A DNA stretch of 64,000 nt from Halichondria panicea (taxonomy: Eukaryota > Porifera > Demospongiae > Suberitida > Halichondriidae), in contig NC_087389.1 of NCBI RefSeq assembly GCF_963675165.1, positions 6,124,621 to 6,188,620 of the forward strand, read 5' to 3'. Shown piece by piece: positions 24,349 to 35,200 of this stretch (the stretch's first letter is position 1; every line of letters begins with the position of its first letter). Both the position numbers and the translations under genes were made by a program. The notes beneath the pieces were generated by a model. The model made no database searches and was not told the DNA's origin. It was given only the letters and a program-made list of their open reading frames with translations.

Positions 24349-26537
24349 GAGCATGTCATACGTCACACACACACACACACACACATCCACTGGAGCATGT
24401 CATACGTCACACACACACAAACACACACACATCCACTGGAGCATGTCATACGTCAGTGCCTAATCCTGCCACTACAAAGTGGATACCTCTAATACTCATT
24501 ATTCCATGTTAGCTAGTCAAAGCTTCCTCTGAGCCAAGAGTGCAACACTAAATGCTTTTGTAGTCTCGTCAAATTCGGCCCAACTGCCCTCACAAATGGA
24601 CACATTGATAGGTAATAACAATGCACTCAGTTAATGGCTAACGTAATATTTCCATGGGTACTATCAGATGAAAGGGTGTAGAGCACACGACTGACTGCAT
24701 TGCTAGACACACAGCTCACACATGTGCAGACTAATAGCACCTAGTTAGGTTGGAGGCATGTACATGTACAGCTACACACATGAAGCATTGCACTGGTCGG
24801 TGGTGGTGGTTGGTACTAACCACCTCGTAGGCCTAGTTTGTAAGAGACGAATTTGTGCTCTGAATTGAGATTGCAGATTGAAAATATCGACCACTTATTT
24901 GGTCAATTCTAGTCACATTACCGGCTATTAAGCAATGTTTGCATAAGTTGGATCATTGTATCAAATGTCTGCAATGATGTTCTAAGTACAGAGTAGACCA
25001 TAAACACACAGCCATGGTTATGTCTCAGGGCAGACCATGAACACACAGCCATGGTTATGTCTCAGGGCTGGTCTGTATACATGATCAAGTTGAGTGTATT
25101 GGATAACAGACCTAGTGGGGTAGGCCTGCGCCCACACTGCCTGTGTTGGGCCCAGCAGTCGGGTTAAGTTTCAGAGGTTTACAAAACAGATAAACCTAAT
25201 CACACAAGCACAATATCAATTTTCAGGCTATAGTGTGTAAAAAGTAGTGATGGCTCAACAATAGGCTAGCAGCTAACAGTGAGGCAACAAAGGTTTCAGC
25301 AATTAAGTCGTTAATGTACATGCATGCGTGTACTGATATTAAAAAGCTATTGTGCACCACTTAAGCTCTCGATAACAATTACACTGTGGGTATCGACTAC
25401 ACACAACACACACACACACACAGCACCACTTAAGCTCTCGATAACAATTACACTGTGGGTATCGACTACACACAACACACACACACACACACACACAGAG
25501 CGGCTACCATAACATTCCATAGTGCACACACACCGCCATGCACACAGTGACTAGGATAATATTAAAAGGAGAAATAATCATTGAGAATAATATTATTATT
25601 AAGAAGGGGGATTCGTGTGTTGCCATGGTACTTGTGTAAGCTAGCGTACATTGCTATGGTTACAGCGTAGGCATTAACACAGGTAGGGCATGTCAGTAAG
25701 TACCCAGCACACACCAGTGCTTGTGTTCATCATATAACCCAGTCCCAATAGAGCTACAGAACATCTTATAGTGGGCAGGACAGTCTAAATGGAATTTATG
25801 CTAAGCATAACAGCATTTTCCCACATTAAGTACAATGTCCTAACCACTAAATGACAACTGCATTCAGTGTACGTGGGCATATAAGGATCCACATAACAAG
25901 ACCACTTACCCAGGTAGCCAGGTAGCCAGCATATATCTATTGAGTGAACTCATTATGGCTCTTACTATTGAATGAAGAATTCTTTCCGGGAGGTCATAAC
26001 TTCACTAAAAAGCAAACAATATCTAAACTAAGATATGCATTCTGTGGCTCTAGACAAAACCTACCTATCACTTGGTATGCTCAGATTAAAGTTCTGGAAG
26101 GGGTCAATTTCGACAAAAGACCATGATCGAACTATACATGTATAATAATTATAATAGTCTAGTCAAGTTTGACAAACTGCTTTCGGGAGCACAAAAGAGC
26201 GATTAATATTAAAACTAAGAGATGAATTCTGTAGCTCTAGACAAGGCCTATCACATGACATGCTCAGAGCAAAGTTCTGGAGAGGGACACTTCTATTCAG
26301 AGATCAGGTAGTTGGAGGGACCACAACAGCTTTCTCTACACATCTATATCATGAGAGGGGGATTCCAGCAGCACCCATAGTAACGCATCATTAATTAGTG
26401 GGTATGCCCCTGGCTATAATCAGCTGATTGATAGACTCACTGGCTTCCTGCTCCCCGGAGTGCGTGATACCTCCTCCATCCCCTCAGAGCTCGGGTAGTC
26501 ACTGAAGTCACGACTGCTGGTCATATTTGCCTCTTTA
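14494..26537 (-). CDS. Ankyrin-repeat and coiled-coil scaffold protein, ~1148 aa
   Basis: Fourteen exons, 5' to 3': 26537-26441 (ATG 26524), 23172-23084, 22642-22039, 21487-21310, 20408-19330, 18975-18787, 18579-18469, 17827-17693, 17432-17263, 17056-16844, 16698-16495, 15274-15145, 14923-14877, 14707-14494. All splice phases agree and the coding length is 3447 nt. Residues 1 to ~660 are Ser/Pro/His-rich and probably disordered. About five ankyrin-type repeats follow (SLAHEAAANGDIKTL, SLAHKAALHGRLPIIQFLVE, TLMHHAAFHGQ, TPAHFAAQGGHLDCLQ, KPVDWADAMGQ). Next come a coiled coil (LRDAFSSLEKEHESAITKLL), a Pro-rich segment (PEPPTTPKRSSNRPPVPP) and a tail with KVKF, which fits the PP1-docking RVxF pattern. 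It is probably a cytoplasmic scaffold. Ankyrin repeats followed by a coiled coil recall synphilin-1 or espin, but I cannot assign orthology. Confidence 0.8.
15430..16425. repeat. MITE family B, copy 1, split by family A
   Basis: The arm at ~15430-15587 (ccataactagtactg, gaaagcttagaaagagacct) recurs inverted at ~16264-16425 (aggtatttttctaagctttc, aagttatggc). The two arms form a hairpin element interrupted by the family A copy at 15588-16263. It lies in the intron between the 15145 and 16495 exons of the ankyrin gene. Confidence 0.65.
15588..16263. mobile_element. Repeat family A, copy 2
   Basis: It shares the tatgcctcgaggcgtagccg start, a TG/TCTG-rich tract, and the gcacagcgccagctt end with copy 1 at 8565-10289. 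It lacks the nested 733-bp element and the threefold internal repeat, so it is closer to the basic form of the family (about 0.68 kb). It has no coding capacity. Confidence 0.75.
18255..18320. repeat. Dispersed repeat family D, copy 1
   Basis: Contains ggtggttagtaccaaccacc and gggcacatccctggg. Related copies lie at 24795-24850 (inverted) and 27405-27465, all in introns or the 5' region of the ankyrin gene. Confidence 0.6.
19030..19270. repeat. MITE family B, copy 2
   Basis: It contains ccgtggatcaaatttcaa, tttcttagaaaaaaacctttcaa and an inverted partner near 19205-19270 (tttgaaagatccctttaa, actaaagttatagctgttaa). It is a diverged relative of the hairpin at 15430-16425, in the ankyrin-gene intron next to a poly-C tract (19268-19292). 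Confidence 0.55.
20424..20577. repeat. Minisatellite of ~20-bp units
   Basis: About eight near-identical copies of gcagaatgtgtgggaggggg lie in tandem. The array starts about 16 bp upstream of the acceptor of the largest ankyrin-gene exon, within the intron, where it could affect splicing of that exon. That effect is inference. Confidence 0.85.
21634..21828. repeat. Hairpin MITE, probable ~9-bp duplication
   Basis: Inverted arms of ~65 bp carry gacgggaggtcgggttgcaag and its complement. The flanks gctacacag and ggtacacag match at 8 of 9 bases. The right end reads tagttggg when inverted, resembling the ends of the element at 8964. It sits in the ankyrin-gene intron between the 21310 and 22039 exons. 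Confidence 0.7.
23174..23290. repeat. TG-rich simple repeat
   Basis: Long TG runs are broken by ttggatgga and gggtggg and start at the acceptor of the 23084-23172 exon of the ankyrin gene. Similar TG tracts abut the acceptors of the exons at 15274, 17432, 21487 and 22642, and the CtlX-like exon 2 at 30642. Confidence 0.8.
23490..23625. repeat. Tandem repeat of ~45 bp, three copies
   Basis: The unit contains accacccaccacacacacac and aagtactagacaatgaccac, repeated three times almost without change. It is intronic in the ankyrin gene. Confidence 0.8.
24320..24455. repeat. CA-rich tandem repeat, three copies
   Basis: The unit is a CA tract followed by tggagcatgtcatacgtc, three times. It is intronic; the open frames through it are artefacts of the repeat. 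Confidence 0.8.
24795..24850. repeat. Dispersed repeat family D, copy 2 (inverted)
   Basis: It contains ggtggtggttggtactaacc and ggcctagtttgtaagagacg, the inverse of the copy at 18255-18320. Confidence 0.5.
24997..25075. repeat. Tandem duplication of ~43 bp
   Basis: The block with acacacagccatggttatg and tctcaggg occurs twice in succession. It is intronic in the ankyrin gene. Confidence 0.75.
25355..25495. repeat. Tandem duplication of ~68 bp with CA tails
   Basis: Two near-perfect copies of agcaccacttaagctctcg...gtgggtatcgactacacac end in CA tracts of different length. It is intronic in the ankyrin gene. Confidence 0.8.
25985..26305. repeat. Diverged direct repeat (~125-bp units)
   Basis: Units at ~25985-26125 and ~26180-26305 share blocks such as gcattctgtggctctagaca / gaattctgtagctctagaca and aaagttctgga. 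They are probably two copies of an old repeat. Intronic. Confidence 0.55.
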
Positions 26538-29500
26538 CTGTACGAGGGGGAGATAAACAATTATTATAAGCAGCTACTGAATCCTTTTCACCTCGTTTGA
26601 AATGTAAACATAAGTCAACCACTAGCTACAGTGTACACAGTGGGACCACACTCTAGAGCAGTCCGAATGGTTTCTACAGTGAGGTGAAAAGGGGGTCGTA
26701 CATGTATAAACTGCTTCAGGGGGGGTCCATTCACTAGGGGGTTCAGCTCTTGTCTGGCTAATGGAATGCTTTGCAGTGGTGAGTGGGTGGTCACTATACT
26801 AACTATATCCCTGCAACTCTAAAGATTGACTGTCTCCCATCGTTCTTGTGGTATGCACACACAAAGGGCCAGTACTAATAGCTTCCTCAGAATAATGGCA
26901 GCTACCTAGGTAATCATATCATAATAGGTACTATACCAACTAGAGCTTTTAGGAGCAGACAGCTGAAACCCATTACCCTGCTAAGAGGTTACCCCACACA
27001 CAGTGCCTGGGGCGATATCATTCCCTCGCTATAATTACAAACACTGTACACACACATGCAGGTCACTAATTATAGAGCCAGTCGAGTGGAAAATTGCACG
27101 TAACAAGTTCAGTGCACTCTATTTCACAGGAGATGTGTTTGCCATATCGTGAATATCGTTACAAGGTCTTGTCACCATGGGAAATGAAACTCGACCCAGC
27201 TAGGGTGCATATACACTGAGTGCAATATCATGTGCAATAGCACATCTGCTTATAAACAACAGCACAGGCAACACAGCTATAGTCAGCCTCAGTGATGTGG
27301 GAATTTTTGAGTGGTGGTTATTCTCAATCCTCAGATAAATATACAGACATTTTCCAGTGATACTTTTCGTCTAATGCTACCATTATTATGATGGGTATGT
27401 TTGTCTAGAGGTGGTTAGTACCAACCACCACCCCACTGACCAGTGTGGGCACATCCCTGGGTTTATACATGTACTGTATATCAGGTTTTGAATGCAATGT
27501 TATTTCGATTGCGAGTTGCACATTTTCGCAATCGAAAGAAACGCAAACAGTGAGCATGCGCATACAATTTCTCATGCATGCAATTTGCAATAGTTAGAAG
27601 TTAGTAAAGTAATCAATGCTTGTACAATTAACCTCGCATTCTAAACCACACTGTGTACATTCTGATAATCATTTATACAAATAGACAAATGGGTACAATT
27701 GAACTGTTAATTGGTGGCCTGTATTCATGTAGAGGTGGGCAAAAGGTTCAAAGTTCACAGCCTCTGAATATAAACACACTAGCCAATACGACTGACAAGG
27801 CACGTACACTCTTTGATCGATAACTTTAGCGACTTGACAGTATAAATATTTATATTGCTGAGAATTACAGAAATTTCAACTCTTAGAGATAAAGTATAAC
27901 ACCTTTAAAAGAGAGAGGGAATGACAGAATTAGGAGCCATACAAGTGCTTATAACAATAATGGCGAAAATTATAAAATCAAAATATGATCCCTCAAGTAT
28001 GTATTAATGTAACCAAGAGTGCAGTTTATGCAGAGTTGATATACTTGCTACTACGATGATTTATTTTCTAGGGAGATGTGTTCTAGTACAAGAGAATTGG
28101 CACCAGCTCCCAACCCCCACCACACACACCCTCACACAACACACACACACCCTAACTAACGTTAATCAAAATAATAATATTTAATGGCATTTCTTCCTGG
28201 CATGACATTCCACGGGCTATTACTAAAAATAAGACTACACACAACTCCATGATCTAATAGTGGATGGCACATAAGCCGGGATATCATCATCATAGGGACA
28301 TGAAGGGGATATATCCAGTTACAATAAGGATGAAATCAATCAGTGTACTTGTAAACACAAGATTGGAAAGGTAATTCTGAGATTACTGAATGGTTCAATC
28401 ACTTTTGAAATCGAACAATCTAAACTCAAATTACGACCTCCCAAAAGGTAGCTACCAAAACGGCTGAAATTTGGAACAAAACCTAAGGCTTGTGAACGGA
28501 CACAAACTTGTATAATAGTAAGGTACGTCTAGTGTGTCAGTGTACACGAGAGGAGGGGGGAAGAAAGGATTGCAGATATAGCATAACTGGATCAACCAGC
28601 CAGAGAGTGATGGCATGCTGGGAGATTAGTAACCATGAGGGAGGGTACATTTCACGCATTGAAAAAAATTCTTGAAGCACATACCAAGGAGGAGAGGGGT
28701 GGGTGGGAGTAGAGTAAGCACGTAGGCTGGGACCTAAACGTCATACTACTGTACCGATACAAATTGATATCTGATTGAAAAAAACAAAAATTAAAAATCA
28801 GCTATTAGTGGTCAGAGCTATACTAACAGGATGGGGAATATTGAGAGGTGTTTTGTTGCTAAGGAGTCTTGTTCACAGATCAATCACAGTCCCCCACCCT
28901 CCCCACACACTCTGATATGGACTTGATTCAATATAGGCTAGCAATAACAACCGTACCTACCATGGCTTCTAATCATCTGAAAACAGTAGCTAAGGCTTCC
29001 AAAGAGTGTAGGATTAAATATTAAGATAAGGTTTCTCAATTCAGATGAAAGGTCCTTAGTAGTCTACACTGGTGGGCATGCACAAGACCCCCACTCTCTC
29101 CCTTATCTTCCTCACAATACACCCAGGCTAGTGCATATTCACAGCAGTGTGTGGTGGTCACTGACACACACCGTGCAGTCTCCAACTAACCACAGAGCCA
29201 TGAACACTATTACACCCTGTAGCACCATTGGACTATTCACAGAGGGTATCACACCAAACTATCTTTCTGATACACCACAAAGCTATAATTATTATAGAAA
29301 AAAATATGAATCTTCTTCAACAAGCCAGTTACCTAATCCTTGCTACAATACATGGTAGCCATTGATATCGTAATAGACAGACTAACTCACCAGTGTTATG
29401 CTTGGCTCCAGTTTAGCTTGTACAACTTGTACTTACTGGCTATAAAAGTACAGGCCTATATTAATAATGGCAGGCCTTGGATCAAGCCAGCATATTAAAA

Positions 29501-30058
29501 GGCTACTCCCACTGCATTCAACTTGTGGTTGCAACTACACAAAACCACAACTATTTGCCGTGCTATCCCGGTATGCATAACTCAATACAATGTACGTACA
29601 TGTACATGTACTGTCTTATGGCACAGGGTATATTTATCAACATTACACGTTACATAAGCAGGTACTTAATCAGGAATGTATTAATTTATCCAGTGTGTGC
29701 ATGCATTTGTAGGACTACAAAACATGCCTTTCAACAATCTGCTAGCCTTTGCTCACTTACCTATTAGCATTCCAGGCCTACCAACGGCTTCTAAACATGC
29801 TACAAATATGCATGCACCGCTCTGTAGCTAGCATGCATGGAAGAGAGCTCGTCAATATTGACAAGTGAGAGCCTAGATTTCGTTAAACTGTATACTGAGT
29901 GAATAAAGCCACCCACTTGAGTGGGTATACAAATTAAAATAAATCACAACACACATTGGCAGTAGGTGGTCATAACAACAGCATACCTCACACACCCCCC
30001 ACCTAGCCTACTCTACCCCCCACCTCGCTAAACCACACAATACAAGCAACACTCACCT
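26538..30058. other. Long 5' intron of the ankyrin gene, no exon seen
   Basis: No open frame with good splice sites is visible. It holds a dispersed repeat D copy (27405-27465), short CA runs, and AT-rich unique sequence. If the candidate first exon near 30.1 kb is right, this is one 3.5-kb intron. Confidence 0.45.
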
Positions 30059-30150
30059 TTTATGCTTCCAGGCCATAATAATCTGCAAACAGCCGTCCCT
30101 CTGTGCTGTGTACCAGTGTAGTGCATATATAGCACGCCTATAAATTCATT
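30059..30150 (-). other. Candidate untranslated first exon of the ankyrin gene
   Basis: Reading minus, sequence upstream of the donor at 30058 (ggtgagtg) contains no ATG-initiated frame of note. The ATG exon at 26441-26537 has a proper acceptor before its ATG, so a 5' exon upstream is required. This position is suggested by the donor and by lying just before the convergent neighbour's stop. No TATA box is clear. Confidence 0.3.
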
Positions 30151-30417
30151 GTCCAGCGCAGCAGCGTGTGCGTGTACGTGTATATTTATTTGCATACTAG
30201 CTCTGCTGGGGGGGGCGTAGCTGGTATTTATTGATTACAAAATTACTTTTGCCATGTGTTTTTCTTTTAATTAGAGCGACACCAACCAAACAGTCATGAA
30301 TATCTTTATGAAAAAGATTCAACATTCCTTTGTGTTCCGGCAAAGAGCGTCATACATGTAAAAGTTTTTACACCTTACACATAAATTTCATGATAATAGA
30401 TATACAGAGTCTAGAAT

Positions 30418-30656
30418 TTAATGTTTGTCAGATGGGAAGACCTCAGCAATCATACATCTGACTCCGCCTCCTCCGAGAGTCTCAATGAGGTCGAGTGGTA
30501 CAACCACACAACTGTCACAGTGAGACTGGAATACTGAGAGTTGCTCTGGCGTGAAGGAGGCGTGTGCTCGTGATGACATCACCAGGTGAGTGCGTCCATC
30601 CTGACCAGCCAGCTGTAGCACATTACCAGCAAACTCAGATACCTGTGTGTGTGTGT

Positions 30657-30693
<37 letters not shown>

Positions 30694-31845
30694 GGTGTGT
30701 GTGCGTGTGTACGTGTGTGTGTGTGTGTTTGCAGTGTTGAGAGTTCCTACAAAGTACATAATAAATTGATCTAACTAATGTGTCGTATCATCTATTGTCT
30801 CGGTGGATGTATCAAAGCTACATAACAAAGCTATAATATAACATCATAACATACGCTACTATTGCTAATACACACAAGTCATGACAATTATTATGAACAT
30901 TTTTGCATTAATTTTGCAATCACAGGGAAACTCAGAGTGGGAACTGATCGACCATGATTGTTGCTAAAAAAATCTAAAGTCTAAAATTACAGTGCGGTGT
31001 TAAACACAACGATAATTTGTTTACGGTCGTGTACAGTGGTTAACATTCTTAGCCACATTCTCAGGTAATCGCTAACCTCTCACCTGCTTCCCAGTAATGG
31101 CAACCACTTCTTTATTAGACTTCTTCAATGATTGCACCACATCCTCTCTCTCCACATTGTCCACTATACCCTCCAGACAAATGACAGCAAATCCATCACA
31201 CACACTCAGAATAACGTTAGTGTGGTATACATCGTGAAGTTCTCCATCGTTCATTGGGGACAGTTTAGCTCTGAATGGAACAGAAGTGTATCCAAAGTCT
31301 TTACAAAATATATCCAATACTTCAACATTTGTACGTGGTGAGATGCAAGCGTAGGCGAGTTTGTTGACTCTGTCTAGGACCATGCTCCCAGTACCCTCGA
31401 GATACTTACCCTCTCGCTCATAGTGGCTGTAGTCGACAACACTTAAACTCAACGTTTCCTGCCAATATTTCACAATATCGAGATTGCGTTCAAGTTTTCT
31501 CTTGTCCGACAGCATAGGGTATACGACTAGCCTTGAAACGTTGTTGTCGTCGTGGTGAAAGGATAACCAATTGTTCGGAAACACCGCATCGGGCGAAACT
31601 TTTACTGTGTCTTCAAATATCTTCACTGCAATATTGACTTCTGTCAGCTTTGTGACAAGTGATTTGAACTCTTTGAGAGCACCCTCTTGTGCTTGGCTGT
31701 CAGTTAGGCCCTCGAGCTGGGCCTGGAACGCGTTGTCTCCCGCTGTTTCTTGGTTGTACTTGAAACAAGATGGTCTAATCAGCATGACACGATTAGTAAC
31801 TTGAGATCGGGCTAGCTTATTAATTAGCAGTCTAGCCATGGCCAT
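30418..31845 (-). CDS. Guanidino-group-modifying hydrolase, CtlX/DDAH-like
   Basis: Two exons (31845-31084 and 30642-30418) join in phase 0 to give 328 residues. The fold is that of the arginine deiminase / dimethylarginine dimethylaminohydrolase superfamily, cytosolic or mitochondrial. Near the N-terminus MLIRPSCFKYNQETAGDNAFQ matches the family start. FPNNWLSFH, EGTGSMVLD and the C-terminal GGGGVRCMIAEVFPSDKH follow; Cys in VRCMIAE is the expected nucleophile, and HDVYHTNVILSV carries the expected catalytic His. The length is normal for CtlX-type enzymes (~310), and all key motifs are present, so it should be active. The substrate is probably citrulline, arginine or methylated arginine; the sequence cannot decide. 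The short leader MAMARLLINKLARSQ is basic and amphipathic and might target mitochondria. The intron carries a TG tract at the exon 2 acceptor. Confidence 0.85.
30643..31083. other. Intron of the CtlX-like gene
   Basis: It contains a TG-rich tract (30643-30728) and a segment (~30790-30985) resembling 59790-59965 in the intron 9 region of P450 copy 5. Shared blocks include tcagggaaactc-like sequence, ctgatcgaccatg and gttgctaaaa / gttactaaaa. Confidence 0.6.
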
Positions 31846-31961
31846 ACAATCAGTACAGGACTGAGGTACGCGGTACCGTAGGTAGGATCATAGATAGAAG
31901 AGTACAAGTAAGATTGGCAACAGAAACCATAGATAAAAGAAACACAGTCTAGTGTACATAC

Positions 31962-32007
31962 CTAGCCTCGATTCAAGGCCGATTAATCGGCCTTGAATCG
32001 AGGCTAG
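31962..32007. repeat. 46-bp perfect palindrome
   Basis: ctagcctcgattcaaggcc is followed, after gattaatc at the centre, by its exact complement. Similar single arms occur nearby (32030-32130), at 42150-42175 and near 59483, so this is a compact dispersed repeat. It could form a cruciform or hairpin. It lies between the CtlX-like gene start and the P450 cluster. Confidence 0.9.
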
Positions 32008-32255
32008 TACATACCAGTTGTGATAGCCTCCATACCAGGCCGCAATGGGTTTGTGATAGCCTCGATTACAGGACGCTTTCAAGGGCTGAAATAGAGGCTA
32101 GGAAGGCTATGGTTAGCCTCGATCCCAGGCCCTTTTCCATAGCGGCCTAGGATCGAAACCGAAACTTATTTTGCACAAAAGAACATTACAGAACTATACA
32201 CAGAGACTGAGTGGTCATCAAGTTGAGTGCACAAATAAACACATGCACGTCTATA

Positions 32256-35200
32256 CTATACTATATAATCTAAATTTCTGTCAGTAAAATAAAGAGGTAC
32301 GTCTTCTTCCACTACGACAGCCAATTGCTCAATCATCTTCAGATCCTCCTTGCTTGTCTTTAGAGTGAAGTTACGAGCCATCTGTGCATGCATGCACACG
32401 GGTTCAAAGTACATATATTATTTGGACATGACTACACAGTTACACTACAAAAAAAATTAATCAATTTAACAATTTTTTTAATGGTCAAAACAATTGAAAC
32501 TGAGGTGACATTTATTAATGTAGCTTTAACGAAGTACAAAAAGCGTCAATTCAACTTTTATGTAATAATTATAACAACTATTTAAAAATACTTATAAGTA
32601 TTAATGTATAAATGTAGTTTTAACATTATTATTGCTAGGTTAAAACTATGTGTTTTATTGTCAAATCTACTTAAGCCATACATTAAAACAACCATTAAGA
32701 AAATACTTATTATAATAAATAAGACTCATTATAGCTAAATAAATTCCTAAAACAACGATTTACAAATGAATCGGTATAACAATTATTATTCAATTCAATA
32801 AATAACATGTTAATACAAAAATAGTGATAGGAAACGTTCGTGACAACTGAGTGAGACAATGGTATACAATGTTAAATTAGAAGGACAGTTTTAAATTAAT
32901 TAGCCCAAGGAATAGTTCTTCTTGGTGTAACATACTGGACTCACAAGTATAGCAGACCGATCACTCTTGACCACGCAGAGTCCACCTATAATAGTAAATA
33001 CATCATTGTTATTGATATTAATTATTACCGTGTATTATCAATCACCGAGAGGATATCCAACAATGACGCCACTTCTATCCATTCGTCTGTTTGTTTCGTT
33101 TGTTCTCGCATGTCAAGCTTGCCAGTTTAAGGAATTTCTGTAGGAAAAAGTATATGCTTAGAGGTATATTGACAGTGACAGTGTTCACCAGAAAACTAGA
33201 CACTTTATGTCTGTCCCTCACCTCTCACAGAAGTATCATCATCCACTTGGTGTAGTCACAGTCATACCTATTAAAGCCTTATAATTATACTGTTGAGAAC
33301 ATTTCATGTCTGTCCCTCACCTCTCACAGAACTAAAAGTATCATCATCCACTTGGTGTAGTCAGTCATACCTATTAAAGTCTTATAATTATACTGTTGAG
33401 AACACTTCATGTCTGTCCCTCACCTCTCACAGAAGTATCATCACAGTCAGATTTATAGCAGCAAATGTCCAGCATAATATAGAAAGGATAATCGTCTTCT
33501 CTTTTCTTGGAGCACATGGTTTCACAGCTCTAGATCTACTGAGCATGCGCAATCTTAGACTTAGCATAGCCACGCCCACAATTTCATTTTAGTTTCTAGG
33601 TCCTCTAATATCTATGGTTCTATGCAAACTTGTACATTTCCTTACAATGTTCATGACTGTATATAATTTCACATCACTCATGCTATTATAAATGGATTGT
33701 TAAAAATATTGATTGTATATAATTATATGTGTGCCTGTGTTAGAACAAATATTATTATTGTTAAATCTAAATTTATATATTGTATTCTAACATGCTGCAT
33801 GATAGAGTTTCAAATATAATTTAATCAAAATGAGTTTGTTAGTTTGATTTAAGATATCAATAATAGATTCTATGTAAATTATTGTAGAAATAAAAGACAT
33901 TGTGTGATTCTACAATATTTTAAGTTAAAACCACATATACTGATTATTTTAACGTTGTCTTTTTATTTTACTAAATATTAAGTTGATTCAACTGTTTAAG
34001 AATAGTGTTAAAACGACTATGCAATGTAGTTTCAAACAAAATTGTTTGCAGTGTAGTTGCATAAAGTGTGTACAGTGGAACCTCTGAATAACAGATAAGT
34101 TGGTGCAGGACTGGGTTTTGTCTGTTATTTGGATGTGTCATGCATGGTCTTTATTGGGGGGGGGTTAATTGGTCCATAATATAGAAATAATAATGTGCGG
34201 TAATCGTGGCTGCAAGTACATCAGTTGGTATACAGGAATGCATGCTCCGCTATAATAGAGGGGTCCGCTACTCAGAGAGTACGTTATAAAAGGTTCCACT
34301 GTATTGTGGTAAACAGACCACATCAATATACCAGTGACAATCAAATCCTGACTTACTTCCACCAGCAGTAGTTTCAGTTCCAATTCAGCAAGTCTTTTCC
34401 CTATAATAAAAAACGAAATTGATAAGTATATAATTATATGCACTGTAAATAGATTAAAAGCAATATATACAGGCAACAGTCATTAATCCCCTCAGTCTGG
34501 GACCAACCATAACATTGTCTGGGTCCAAACCCAAATGGCAGCAGTGAGAAGGGATGCTGCTGTGGTCCATCCTTTCTCATCCACCTCTCTGGCTTGAACT
34601 TTGATGGCTCATCATACAGTTTGTCATTATTGGAAGCCGTGTAACTCGCGTATACCAAATTCACCTGTGCTTTAAAAATCAGTCTATAATTATAAGCCGA
34701 CTTTGACTCACCCCAGCAGGTACATGGTAACCATGGATGACGGCATCCTCACTCAGAACACGGTTGAGGCTATTTACTGCTCCCCTCACTCTGCACACAG
34801 TCATGTGCAAAAAATTAATAATGATGACTCATTATATATAGGTACTCTCCATGCAACATGCACATTATAGGTACAGTTGACACAATACTCATAGGTACCT
34901 GAAGCCTTCTTTGATGCATCCTCTGAGGTACGGCATTGCCTCTAGGTCCTGAGCTGTGGGAGGTCGCTCCCCCACCACACTCTGTATCTCCTGATAGAGC
35001 CGCTCCTGGACCTCAGGGTTCTTAGCCAACTCAAACAGGAGATACGTGGACTGATAGGCAGTCTAAGCTCAAATAAAAACATCATGTGAAACCAACAGAA
35101 TGCAATTCTCTATATATAGTTACCGTGTGGACCCCAGCGGTGAACATTGAAGCTGATAATGCTATAGCTACTTCAGTGGTCAACTTCTTTTCTCTCAGCC

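Noticed and set aside
33199-33450. Repeat array considered as a CRISPR
   Set aside because: The units are contiguous 100-bp tandem copies without spacers, in an animal intron.
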